Source: Polytrichum commune (lineage: Eukaryota > Streptophyta > Polytrichopsida > Polytrichales > Polytrichaceae). Taken from it: a DNA stretch of 60,000 nt. The translations under genes were made by a program, and so were the position numbers. Positions 35,292-47,600 of this stretch are shown here, piece by piece. The notes under the pieces are model-generated. The model had not been told where the DNA came from and did no database searches. It was given only the letters and a program-made list of their open reading frames with translations. The stretch covers positions 30,134,001 to 30,194,000 of the forward strand of contig OX485806.1 in the NCBI GenBank assembly GCA_950295325.1, in the 5' to 3' direction. Within the stretch, counting starts at the first letter, position 1. Every line of letters starts with the position of its first letter.

Positions 35292-36452
35292 GACTGATTG
35301 CGATATAATCAGGTATAAACTTGAACACCATACTGATCTAGCTCTTGAAGCTTATGTTTGTGGATAAGTTCTACCTCCTTAAAAGTCGGAAAATCTCTAA
35401 TGAGCTCACACTGAGTTTTATTTAAGCTGTTTACTGTCCTCATGTAGTTTGCTTCAACTGGAACATCTGATATCATGTGGATGTTTTACAGTTTAGTTAC
35501 TGTCTGCAATCTTTGTTTACTTTATATGACTATTTGGTAGTTCTAGACTCAAAGCATTCTTAAGCATGTGTAAGGACGATCCCTTTCTATTCTAGCTTCA
35601 ACAATAGATTTTCAAGATTCAAGGGCCATGAATGCCGAGCATAGTCAAGTGGCAAGCTCTCTCATTAATTGACATCAATCTCATTGTTGCCTACTATCTT
35701 TACACACAAATCCTTCTTCCATCTACCAATATTCAATAAAGAAGGTGTGTCATTAAGGAGATTATTCGTAGGTTATCTGGATTACATATGAATTATTCCA
35801 TTTGCAACGGAACCTAAATCGGCTACTTAGAAATGTTATGGAGTTGAATTTTAAAAGGTAATTTTGATGAAAACTAGAATAAGGTCAGGTTCTGTGTTTT
35901 AACTTGACAGTTGGTCCGAAGTTTCTTTCCAGACCGACTCCGATATAATCTGGTAACTTGAACACCATACTGATCTAGCTCTCGAAGATAATGTTTTTAG
36001 ATAATTCAATATCTTTGAAGGTGAAAAATCTGTGATGGGCTGACACTGACTTATACGCTGTTTACTGTCCTCACGTATAGTTGCTTCAAGTGGAGCAGGA
36101 TGCTACTCAATTATTGATAATTTAATGATCTGGTTACTGTCTGCAATCTCTGTTTACTTTATATTACTATGTCGTGAGTTGTAGAGTTGCATTTGAGAAG
36201 GCAGTCCCAATGGAAATCAAAATTAGGTCAGGAAATAATAATTTAACTTGACAATTGCTCCAAAATTTGGATTGCTACTTATGTATTGATAATTTAATAT
36301 TCTGGTTACTGTCTGCAATCTTTCTTTGCTTTATATCACTATGTGGTAGTGCTAGAGTTGAATTCGAGAAGGTAGTCTTGTTGGAAAATAAAATATGGTC
36401 AGGATCCGTGGTTTTAAATTGACAGTTGGTCCAAAATTTCTTTTCTTTGCAG
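35292..36452 (+). repeat. Three tandem units in the NRPD2/E2 leader intron, ending at its 3' splice site
   Basis: Unit 1 is 35292-35931 and has about 280 bp extra in its middle. Unit 2 is about 35932-36260. Unit 3 (about 36266-36452) is shortened at its 5' side. Shared words include CTTGAACACCATACTGATCT, GCTGTTTACTGTCCTCA, GGTTACTGTCTGCAATCT and TTGACAGTTGGTCC.AA.TTTCTTT. Unit 3 ends at the acceptor used for coding exon 1 (TTCTTTTCTTTGCAG). Unit 1 ends in the homologous TTTCTTTCCAG, a decoy acceptor. Confidence 0.85.
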
Positions 36453-39400
36453 ATGGGGATGGAGGACTCCGAGGGAGTTAAAGATGAATTGCCTGAAGTT
36501 GGTAATGGCTTGCCCATTTTGATTGATGATGATGATGATGATACAGAGCTAATTGAGATGGATGTTACTGGGACTGCAATCATGCAAATTGACGATGCAG
36601 AGCCAACTGCAATGGAAATTACTGCTGCGGCATCATCATCTTTTCCTCCAAGCAGTTCACCTCTTTTAGTTGATGATGATTTTGAACCGACCGCAATGGA
36701 CATTACAGCCGCAGCAGCCTTCTCTCCAACTTTCTCCCCGTCCGAATTTATGGTTGTGAAAGAGGAAGTGCCGGGGATTATTAGGTCAGAGATTCCAGGT
36801 GGCGGTGGTGGTGGTAGTAGGAAGAAGGATTGGACCCAAAAGGAGGAAGATGAAGCGCGATGGACTGTAGCCGATGTTTTTTTCAAGCAACGTAGTCTTG
36901 TAGAACACCAGCTGCATACGTTCAATGAGTTTTTGGAAACCGGGATCCAAGCAATGTTCAAAGAAGCCATCCCAGTTGAAGTCATGCCTGATCATAGCCC
37001 AGCTTCGATACGGATTTCAGGTCTTCCAAGACAGGCTTGCTTTTGGTTTGGAGAGGTTTTCGTGGGCAAGCCGGTTACGTACTTAGATGACGAGAGAAAG
37101 GCAACTTGTGACGTGTATCCACGCGAGGCGCGACTGCGAAATATAACTTATGCAGCACCGATTAATATTGAGATGAATCTAGAGGTTGAATGATGATCTG
37201 TCATATGAGTTTCTGTTTCTTTCGAGTCCGTGCAATAGTTTAATGTTGTATTTTCTGGCTTGGTGCATGAAGGTACATTAGAGTATTGTCTAATTCAACA
37301 CTTTGAGTGCCAAAAGCTTATAACCACACTGGAATGAGCATGGTCTTCACCAATGTGGATATGACATGTGGTACAATTCTTCCAATTTTGTTTATTTTTT
37401 GTTGTAGAAGCAGACATCACTTTGTGTCTTCAGCCTTTAAAAATAAAAATAAAAATTCTTTATTTTTAACATGAAGTTTTGGGTAAAGGGGAACTACTGA
37501 CAAAGTGAGGTTGTGGGGTTATGGCAGGTGTACGTAATGCAAACAACAGGGAAGACAAAAGAGAAGCTGGTCATTCAAACCATGAAAGATATTGTATGTA
37601 TAGGTAACATACCAGTCATGGTCAAAAGCAAGTTCTGCCATCTATGTGGGTTGTCAGATGAGGCATTACAACGCAGAGGAGACTGTGCTTACGACATTGG
37701 TGGCTACTTTATAATCAAGGGCTCCGAAAAGGTCTGTCAAATTTGTTACTTCTAAACTTGCGGCCTAGTTGAGGCAAGTGCTGTTTTATGCCAGTGGTCT
37801 ATTTCTTTGAGGGTAAGAGTGTCCGTTGTCGTAGATTTCTGCTTAATATGCACATTATTGGGTCTATATATATGTGTTGAAAAATTATAGTTATCCTCTT
37901 TACTCAATGTGAATTTTGGTTGGGAGTTGCTTGTTTGGCATAAAACACCTTCCATATTTGGTAAGTTTGTGGTGCATGCTTGAATGTAGTAGTGTGGAGG
38001 TTTAAACAAATAATGCTCTGTAATGGTTTCATTGAGGGTCAAATTCATTTTAGCATGCCAAGAGGTTCCAAAGTAAATTTTGGCCTTCAGTGAACCAAAA
38101 TAGGTTACTCTTTTATTGAGATTTAAATACTTCCTCCAAGCATGCATCGTCACAAGTGGAACGAAATTATTGGCATTATATTTGTGAAACAACAGGGGAC
38201 CAACTAGACGAAAAGTCTTGTTGAGTTAAAAGATAGCACTTTTAAGGTTATTCTTTAACTCAATGAGACTTTTGTGGGGAGTTGGTCCCCTATGATTTTC
38301 CATTGGTTGTTGTGCATACAATATCAATGAATTCTTTCCACTTGTGATGGTGGATGCTCAGAGGTATTGTTTGAATCTGAATAAAGAGCAACCTATTTCG
38401 GTTCATTGAGGATTGAACTCATTTTAGCACCTCTTGGCATGCCAAAATGAATTTGATCCTTACAGAACCGTTAGAGAATGGTCTTTGTTCAAACCTTCAC
38501 ACTACTTCCTCCAAGCATGCACCAAAAACTTACTGAATGTGGAAGCTGTTGTATGCCAAACAACCAACTCCTGAGCAAAAGTCATGTTGAATTAAAGGAT
38601 AACTCTATTATGTGAAGAAATTCAAGAATATTCTGATGACTGACATGTTAGGGGATGATGATGGGAGCAGGTGCTGATTGCGCAGGAGGAAAGGTGTGTT
38701 CAGTGCGTAAATGTACAATTTATAAAGAAAAATAAATCCTGGCTAGCCACATGTGCGCCTCCATACAGCGGGTTCTATGATTATCGCAGTAAAACGCCTG
38801 TGAGGCTAAGTATTGACAAACACGTGCCTCTGGTTTCAATATCTCTCCCTCGTGTATTGGAACCCATTCCAGTTGTAATCGTGATGAGGGCACTTGGTCT
38901 TTCAACTGACAAACACGTCATGGAAATTGTGTGTTACGACTTTAATGACAATCACCTGATGGAGGTAATCCGGCCATCAATTGAGGCAGCAGATTCGTCC
39001 ACCCTGTCATTCTTGAAGAAACAACAAAAGGAAACCTCGTCCACATCAGCATTAAATGCCATCCGCCTACGAAATAATGCATTGGCTTACATTGGGGCGA
39101 AGGTTAGAAATAATGTGGGGCCGGTTGAGACTGCGGGCCGAGAAGTACTGGATCTTATGTTTTTGCACCTAGGGGAAGGAGATACACGAAAATCGTATTT
39201 TTTGGGGTACATGATTCGTCAAGTATGTCTGACATATTTGGGTCGGCGCCGCGAAGACGATAAAGATCACTACAAAAACAAACGCCTTGACCTTGCTGGC
39301 CAACTGATGAAACATCAGTTTCGGAAAAATATGGGCCACCTTCAACGTGACATTGCAAAACAAATCCAAAAGCACTTGGGTAAAGATGAAAGCTTAGGGC

Positions 39401-42400
39401 CGTTGAAAACCTTCGTGTCCGAGTCTTTGCTGACAAAGAGTTTGCAAGCTGCATTTACTACTGGAAATTGGAACACGAGTGAAGGCCCCCGTAGTTCAGG
39501 TGTTGTTGGTGATCTTAAGAGAATGAACCCGATTGCAACAATTTCTCAGCTACGTCAAATTCGGCACAACTTGGATTCAAAAAGCCGTCCCCCAGATTCA
39601 GCCCGTCATCCGTACGCTTCTTCTCACTATTCTACAGATACTTTTCCTCTCTAAATTAGAAATGTCCTGTGACAAATCTTGATGTGCTTAGAGTTTTGTC
39701 CTCTTAACTCAACATGATTTTTTTGGTTGGGAGTTGGTTGTTTTTGCATTTCACATATTCCATATTTGGTAAGTTTTTGGTGCATGCTTGGAGGCAGTGT
39801 GAAGGTTTTATTAAACAAAGAATATTCCATTCAGTGTATTGAGGATCAAACTCATTTTGGCATGCCGAGAGGTGCTAAATGAGTCTGGCCTTATATTAAC
39901 CAGAATAGGTTGCTCTTCATTCAATTTCAAACACTACCTCCAAGCATGCACCATTACAAGTGGAAAGAAAGTATAGATTCTGTAAGCAAAACAGCCAATG
40001 AGAGATTATAGGGATGAACCCCTGACGAAAAGTTCCATTCAGTATAGGGACTACAATCTGGAAAGTCCAGATATTGGACAGATCTTGTTTTGTTTACAGT
40101 TGTTTTTGGGTGGGTTGTGCAGAAACTTTTCATACTGGGCCAGAGTATGCCCTGTACAGACATCGGATGGAGTTGATTGCGGACTTGTAAAGAACATTTC
40201 ACTGACAGGAATTTTAAGTTCTGACACCAGTGAAGAGCCAGTGGTGCTCATACTGATTGATCATGGGATGGAAGGTTTAGAGGAAATCATTCCATCCACC
40301 TTGACAACGGTTGACAAAGTGTTTCTTAATGGTAAATGGATAGGCACCTTAGACAACTCCGATAGGGTTATGGAAACTCTAAAGGCACTTCGGCGTTCAA
40401 AGGCTTTGTCTGAGCAGGTATAAATAAATACTTCCCTCCAGTGTATATCTTCTCAGTAGGTGTGAAAGGTACGTGCACCCAAAATCAACATTGAACCTGA
40501 AACAACCAACACTACGTATTATAGTCAATGATTTGGGGCTTCAAATGTATGACAATCGTACATAGTGTTGGTTTTAGGTTATATGCTAGTTCTGGGTATT
40601 TCTAGCTTAGAATTCACCTGAATTCCAGAATGTGCATTACTTTGATAACTCATACCAATTCAAGATCAGCTCCAAAACTTTCTGGGATTGATCCTGGCTT
40701 CTTCAGATATGCATGCAGACACACAGAAATTTCAACCTCACGTCTCTCAGTAGCGTAAGGTAGCAAACAAGAAAAAGTAACTAAATAAGGTCCATCTACC
40801 TTAGTGTACAGTCACATATGAAAAGGTACTGCATTTTCCTAGAAGAGACAAGACAGAGTTTTTTTGTCTGCAATGCAAGGAACATAGGTAGAAGTATGCA
40901 TATTACATGTACAACCTTTGTGACAGGAACCATTGGTGCAGACAACCAATCCACCTGGCATTATTTCTGCTTTCCACTTTGATTTTCCATTCATATTCAA
41001 TCCCAATGTTTTCTTGATGTGATACCTCAATCGCAATTTGATTTGTTTATGTCTTGTTTTGATGACTTTACATTTGCCTTAAACCTTGCAGACAGAGATT
41101 GTGAAAGATGACAACCAAAAGGAGCTGCGAATATACACAGATGCTGGAAGAATCTTGAGGCCACTTCTTGTTGTTCAAAATCAGCGACTCGTCCTATCGA
41201 AACGTCACATCAATAACATGACTTTGAAGTTGAATTCTGAAAAGCCCCAGAAATACAAAGAGTGCTGGGACTACCTTGTAGAGAACGGTGTTGTGGAACT
41301 CCTTGGCATTGAGGAAGAAGAAAGAGCAATGGTGGCCTTCAATCCGGATGATTTATCAAAGGCTCAACAAGCATGCATGGGCACTGCCCCCATATATACA
41401 CATTCTGAAATCCATGCGTCATTTTTGATGGGGCTTGGTGCCGCGATGATTCCCTTTTTAGAACACAACCAAGCTTCAAGAAACTTGTACCAGTCTGACA
41501 AGCATTGTAAGCAGGCTATTGGCCTGTATACAACAAATTTTTTCTCCCGGGCGGATGCATCTTCCCACCATCTCTTTTACCCCCAAAAACCCCTAATTAC
41601 CACTCGAGCTGCCCAAATACTCCAGAAGCCAGAGCTTTACAGTGGTCAATCAGCTATTTTAGCCATTCTATGTTATGGCTACAACCAGGAGGATTCCATT
41701 GTCATGAACCAGGCTTCAGTTGATCGAGGGCTGTTCAGGTTAATTCACTTCATTTTTATGCATGTCGGAGTCTTATTCATTGTTGTGTATTTGCAGTGAT
41801 TTATGCTGTAGAGCTGCAGTGTTTGCCACCTGCCTATTCATTGATGCTTTTGTAGGCTTGGTAAAGGGTCACCATTGGCAATCAGACTAGTTGCATAAAC
41901 TTCTCATTTTCACAGTTTGCAATTGGATTAGATTCACAGTGATTTTGCTGAGCAGAGCATGTGGAGGTCACATTTTTCCATATGTCAAGTATGATGTTAA
42001 ATTTGCATCTTTCTAAATTAGAGACTCACTTATTAGATTCTTGGGTTTGCCAGATCTGTGCAATCAGTCTACTTGCATAAATTCCTCTTTTCTTATGCAC
42101 TTGGATAAGATGCTCGTTGATGATTTTGCTGAGCTGAGAATGTGATAGTCAAGTGTTTTTCATATGTCAAGTATGACAATTGTGCAACTTTCTTATTTGA
42201 GAGTTTTAATTTATTAGATACCTGAGTTTACTCTAATTGCATTAATACCTCTTTTCATATGCAATTTAGATTAGATGCACATTGATGACTTTTCTGAGCA
42301 GAGCATGTGGAGGTCACATTTTTTTCCATATGTCAAGTATGATGACACTTTTGCAACTCTCTGAATTAGTTAGAGACTTACTTATTATTAGATGCTTGGG

Positions 42401-44697
42401 TTATTTGCAGATCTGTGCACTACAAAACTCACCGGGGTGAGGAGAGGCACAACATCGAGGAACACTTCAGCAAGCCGAGTACTTCGGACGTTAAAGGATC
42501 ATACAACAAGAGCCTGGACAAGGTCGAAGACGACGGGTTTCCTCGTATTGGGGAGAAGCTAGTGAACAAGGACATTGTGATTGGAAAAACAACTGCGGAG
42601 GTTGGGAACCCCAAGCTTATGGACACAAGTACGAAACTCAAAACGCATCAAAAAGGGCATGTGGACCAAGTTATGCTGACGTCTGAGGAAGATGGTCACC
42701 GTATAGTGAAAGTTCGATTGCGTGTTACACGCGCACCGCAAGCTGGGGATAAATTTTCGAGTATGCATGGGCAGAAGGGAGTGATTGGGGCTGTTTTTCC
42801 GCAGGTGGATTTACCGTTTACACAGCAAGGTATCGTTCCCGACATTATCATGAACCCTCATGCGCTTCCAAGCCGGCAAACTGTGGGTCAAATTTTGGAG
42901 TGTTTGCTTGGGAAAGTGGCGGCTGCAAGTGGAACACGTCACTACGCTACACCTTTTAGCAGAATCGAGACAGCTGAAGTCATCAGCCAGCAGTTGCATG
43001 AGTAAGTTGTTTTTTTTTTCCCTTAATAAAAATAAAATAACATTCAATTCCCTTCAATGGTTGACGGTCACAAGTGTTGGTGTGATTTTGTTGTGTGTCT
43101 AGGTATTGTTAAACCTTAAAAGATGTAGAGGGTCGATGTACTTTTATATACACAATTTCTAAGAGCCTTGCCAAGTCAAATTTAATTTCTTTTGGGGGGG
43201 GGGGGAAGTTTGAATCTTTATTTAGTAATTTACCTTATGTCAAGGATAACATAAAAATTACTCATATGTGACATTGATGATCAAAAAGTGCACTTGAGAA
43301 GAAGTTCATCTCAGATAGGGTCACTTGTGACACACTTTGCTAGAATTGGAAGTATTTACATAGCTCAAATTTGCGTTTTTGTGCATGGAGAATTCTAAAC
43401 GCATATATATATAAAATAGAATTTGAAGACTTGGGGAGGCTCATAGAAATTGTGTGCCAATATAGGTTGTACATTGAACCCCTTGGTTCTAGGTAGCTAT
43501 GTGATGCCGCATTGTAAGCATAAACTAATCCATAATAGAACTGTTCCTCGCGTCAGGATTGTTCAAGCCTCTATGATGATTGCAGTCTTATGACCTTTTC
43601 TGTCCCTGATCTCTGGAAGAATTCTAGATGGGATACAATTCTCCTTGATGCACGTTATCCAGTCTGCGATATTCTAGATTCCCTTTTTGAATTCGAAAAT
43701 TGAAGGAACTTGAAGAAACTTAGATTGAAGACTTGGATCTACATTGTGCATACTAAGGTAGATGTGTGTTATTCAGATGCTTTTCTCTCTGCACCCACTT
43801 CAGGTAGGATATGAAATACACAATCAGTGTGAGATGATTAGCAAATCCAAATCGTGCCAGTAGCCACTTTACTCATAATTTATGGAGCTCATATGAACAT
43901 CTTGTTCAATGTCAAATTGAAGATTTTTGTGCTAATTATGTGGTCATATAGGTCCTGCCAATCATCTTGACTGTTGCCTAGAATGGCTAGCATGAGTTCA
44001 GCATGTAGCCCAATCTCTTATAAACAGATGTCTTTTTGGTGTCCGTTCTTAGATCCACACCTAACCCCATACCACTCAACGATAGGTGTCCAAATTATTG
44101 CTATGTTGGATTTAGGCACGTCTACCTTATGACTCTGCTTGATGATGCATGGATACATTTGTCATTGGATTGCTCTTCCTTCCTAACATGAAATTGGCTT
44201 GTCATTCTTACACCAGATCAAAATTTGCAAGAGGGGGCTGTGAGTACATGTGCAATGGCCAAACGGGATTGCGACTGCAGGCCTTAGTGACAATTGGACC
44301 AACATTCTATCAACGACTTGACCACATGGTGGAGGACAAAATTAAGGTCCGGGGGAACACGGGGCCTGTTCATCTTCTTACAAGACAACCTGTAAAAGAT
44401 CGCAACAGCCAGGGCGGAGTGAAATTTGGGGAGATGGAGCGTGATTGTATGTTAGGGCATGGCGCCTCAGCTACATTGCGGGAGCGATATTTTTTACTGA
44501 GTGATCCGTATAAGATGAACATATGCCAACCGTGCAGACGGCCAGCTACCATGGACTCATCGCGTATCCCAAAATGTCAGTTCTGCAAGAGTGGCAAGCA
44601 CATCGTCCAAATCCAAATTCCGTATGCTTGCAAATTGTTGTGGCAGGAGCTACTAAGCATGGGTATCTGTGTGTATATGGACACTAAGTTATGTTGA
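36453..44697 (+). CDS. NRPD2: Second-largest subunit of nuclear RNA polymerases IV and V (NRPD2/NRPE2)
   Basis: Catalytic partner subunit of the plant polymerases that make siRNA precursors and scaffold RNAs for RNA-directed DNA methylation. Coding exons: 36453-37184, 37528-37731, 38671-39611, 40123-40417, 41092-41738, 42411-43001, 44217-44697; 3891 nt, one open frame. RPB2-family blocks appear in order: GDCAYDIGGYFIIKGSEKV with VLIAQEER across intron 2, ARHPNFSYWARVCPVQTSDG (intron 3 falls inside HPN), IYTDAGRILRPLLVV, GYNQEDSIVMNQAS near residue 920, GDKFSSMHGQKGVIG near 1052, KFGEMERDC near 1206, and a C-terminal zinc motif (Cys 1240, 1243, 1257, 1260). GDKFSSMHGQKG and the ending TKLC match NRPD2 rather than Pol II, which I recall as GDKFASRHGQKG. 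About 1296 residues, roughly 100 more than usual, mostly in an acidic N-terminal extension. The first ATG lies directly after the acceptor; a second lies two codons on. Exon 1 ends at a weak donor (GTTGAA). Confidence 0.95.
37889..38605. mobile_element. Two head-to-head MITE copies in NRPD2/E2 intron 2 (hairpin)
   Basis: The left copy (37889 to about 38238) and right copy (about 38245-38605) are inverted relative to each other. The ends and the centre share TTATYCTTTA(A)CTCAA followed by GACTTTT and GGAGTTGGT. Arms match through words such as AAGTTT.TGGTGCATGCTTG, ATTCATTTT.GCATGCCAAGAGG and CACAAGTGGAA. Each copy thus looks like a roughly 350-bp element with its own termini. Together they occupy about three quarters of the 939-bp intron and could pair over nearly their whole length in the pre-mRNA. 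Target duplication is unclear (ATTAT on both sides). Confidence 0.8.
39690..40040 (+). mobile_element. Third copy of the same MITE, in NRPD2/E2 intron 3
   Basis: Same orientation as the left copy of intron 2. Shared words include CTTAACTCAACATGA, GGTTGGGAGTTG, TCCATATTTGGTAAGTTT, TGGTGCATGCTTGGAGG, CATGCCGAGAGGTGCTAAATG, AATAGGTTGCTCTT, CTACCTCCAAGCATGCACCA and CACAAGTGGAA(A)GAAA. It covers most of the intron upstream of the acceptor at 40121-40122. Its 3' end is degenerate. Confidence 0.8.
41879..42410 (+). repeat. Three tandem units of about 180 bp in NRPD2/E2 intron 5, carrying the 3' splice site
   Basis: Units 41879-42060, 42061-42230 and 42231-42410 share (C)AATCAG.CTA.TTGCAT, TTGATGA.TTTTGCTGAGC, CATATGTCAAGTATGA and TTATTAGAT.C(C/T)TGGGTTT. 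Unit 3 ends at the real acceptor, TTATTTGCAG before ATCTGTGCAC. Unit 1 ends with GGTTTGCCAG followed by ATCTGTGCA, so the first bases of exon 6 were duplicated along with the splice site. Confidence 0.9.
44000..44100 (-). repeat. Foldback-family arm in NRPD2/E2 intron 6
   Basis: Matches the right arm of the element at 32441-32876: GTAG.CCAATCTCTTATAAA, then a TTTTGGTGTCC segment, CACACCTAACCCCATACCA and ATAGGTGTCC. Only one arm is present. Intron 6 (43002-44216) also holds a G-run at 43194-43205. Confidence 0.65.
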
Positions 44698-47600
44698 CTT
44701 ATTTTTTCTTTCCAAACAATTTTCTACATCTTAGAGAGATTCTTTTTGGCAAGGTCTTGAAAGTTGAATCTTGGTAGATGGGACAGAGCTTTATCCCAAG
44801 ATATAGCTAGGTAAGAATCAGGTGTCAACTAATGAGAGGTAGCCACTTGGCTTTATTTTTGAATCAAGGTCCTTGAAATGATGAACCTTGAAATATGGAT
44901 TTATATTTAAATCTAGAAAGAAAGAGAATGTCCTCAACACATGCAAAAGAATGTTATGAAACAAATAGCCATTTTCCTCGAGTATTCTTGGAAAGTCTTC
45001 TTTTGCATGGAAAATGCCCAAGTGGAAATTCTATGCATAGAATTGAAGTCCCTGGTTTATTTGTTAGGCTATCTGTAGTGTCACTCATGCTTTAATACCA
45101 CACCCTAAACCCTAAACCCTAAACCCTAAACTGTAACTGTAACTGTGAATCTTATTTCTAGACTCTCTTCACCTAGATGATGATTCTTTGCAATGAAAGT
45201 CTTTGAAGCAGATTGAGGATTTTGAGGAGGCCTATGTGACCCTAAACTGTTCTTGGCATTAAGTTTTACAAACTGTAAAGGGGAGGTGAGCATCTTGAAA
45301 AGTAAATGAAATTGCTATTCCTGGCATTTTTAGTTTCAAGATGCTCATCCTCGTAGTCACTTGTTTTCCATTAATCAAAAACACTTTGATGCTGACTGAG
45401 ATAGATATTTACCATGGGAGATAGGATCTGCTTTTGATGTGGTTTGTCTGACTGGGACAAATCACATCTGAAAAGTTCTAGATCAAAGGTAAAAATTTAT
45501 TTGAGTCAGATTGGTTACTTTGTTCAGGCAGCATCTTCACTCCAATCCCAGTTGTGTGCGATCTTGGTAACTCCAACAAGGATATTTTCTTTTCAGGATT
45601 GTCTTTGAAGCGAAGGTTGCGAGTTGAAAACCAATGGTGCGAAACCTTCGGGAATATTGCACCGGTGGAAAACTAATATCATGTTCATGTTGGCCCTTGG
45701 ATACTCTGAGTCAAGGAGTTTTGAGAGTTATCTGGAGCAACTTGCACACCCATTTCAAAGAAATTAAAAAAAAAAATCAAAATGACCTCAAAATTCATTC
45801 ATTAGACATTAGGGTAAAATGATGAGCGCCCCTTTTTTTTCAAAACTAAGCAAGACCTGTCCAAAGGTTTTCAGAGCCACCAAGTTCTATGGAAAACTTG
45901 CAAATCTGCTTAGGTTGGCTTTGTGGGACCTGATATTCGTCAGTTGTGTAGTTTCTTGAGTGAGGACGCCACATGTCATGCAGTGGCTGGCTGGAACAAG
46001 CGAAAGAGTTGATGTGGCATGAAAATGAAACAGCAGAGTGCCTAAACTGATGAGGTGTATGCACGAAAATTGCATTGTGAAATTGCATGAGGGCAATACG
46101 AAACTGCTGGAGGCCCATCATGGAAGTTCATCAACGTGCCTTGAACACATGCTAAATGATTGTGCTGATGATTCACTCTGATCCAAATAAATAGTAGGTA
46201 TGTTTTTCAATTAATTGGCTGTCCCTTGGAAATAAGAGCCAAACTTTCCAGTATAATCAGCTGTAATAGTTAGCACTTTTTGGGACAGGCAGGGTGCATG
46301 CTATTATTGAACGATGACAGGTAATAATCACAAACTCACGTACCTCCCATGCACCTAACCCTAAAACTTGACCCCCTATCAGGTTTGCGGCCGATTTATC
46401 TCAAATGACTTCATCTACATTGCCTGATTGAACATGAGCTTCAACAACAATCCTCAAGGTAAGGGAGTTTAAACTGGAGCCCCCTCCCCCTTTTTTTTTA
46501 TAAATCGGTTTTCAAAATATGAAACTTCTAGATTTTCATCCTAAAACGAAAAGACTTCTTACATTTAGAGATTCTGACCGCTTCAAAGACAGCCTAATAT
46601 GCAAAGTCGAACGCCTTTCGGTCCACAAAATACATCCAGCACGAGAGCAATTTCAAATCACATTTTGATGGGGCTATGTACTATGTACATATTCAACGGC
46701 ATCCTATTCTAGAGCTTAAATACATGGGTATTTATACCCCCAACATTCCCACTTCTCTGCAAAAGTAAACGACCCAAGTTGACGACATAAGTGACTCATT
46801 CGTCCTGTGAATAAAAATAAAAGAATATGGGTGACGTTGACTTAGGGTCATTACCCCAACACATCGTGCAATGGTAGTGTTGTCTTCTTTAAATCCATTT
46901 CCTCCCTGTCCACTACTCCTAGTGCAGGATATAGGGGCTTCTCCAGGATATGGGCTGCAGAAAGTGGCAATAACTTAAACTTAGTTGAGCTAGGCCTAGA
47001 GGTCAACAATCCCGCAATTGAGAAAGTGATGAATGCGGCCCAATAAGTTTAGATTTTGTACTTGTGGGGAAGGACACTCTGAAATCTTAACTTCAAAGGT
47101 TCTAAGTTGTTGATTCATGTCATCATTGTCAAGATGGCCGATAGAAACCAATGTTGGACTGGTATATACGCTCTAACCTCCCTAATGTCATGCCCGCGAC
47201 AACCAAAGCGCACGTGATATTGAGGAGGCATGCAGTGTTCACATGGGTGCGTGGTAATAGAGAATTAGTGTGGCATGTGACATGATGGAATAACACAAAG
47301 TTCACATTACAGTAATGACAATAAATGACAATGATGACAACATGGTGTGTGTGAGTGTGTGGTTTGAAGGTTCTTGCATTGTACATAAACATGAATGATA
47401 TCAAAACCAAAATGTCATCAAATATCCGTATTCTACTAGCATTCAAAAAATGTGAAATCCTTAATATAGATACCCAATTGGTATTTTAAAATAAGAATAA
47501 ATAAACAAATAAATAACATTACCGCTCCAACACCGATATAAACCTTGATCCCACAAGGAGCAAGCATAAATAATGAGCTCATTGACTTGTAGGTCATTAC

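Noticed and set aside
36275-36985. 236-codon minus-strand frame over NRPD2/E2 exon 1
   Set aside because: Antisense shadow of the acidic and Gly-rich coding exon; its Ser and Pro runs are complements of Asp and Gly codon repeats.
36453-44697. Pol II second subunit (NRPB2) as identity of gene 2
   Set aside because: Key motifs GDKFSSMHGQKG and ending TKLC follow NRPD2/NRPE2 rather than the Pol II form GDKFASRHGQKG.
46640-46960. LTR retrotransposon edge
   Set aside because: A suggestive C-rich motif only; no paired LTR, primer-binding site or polyprotein motif found.
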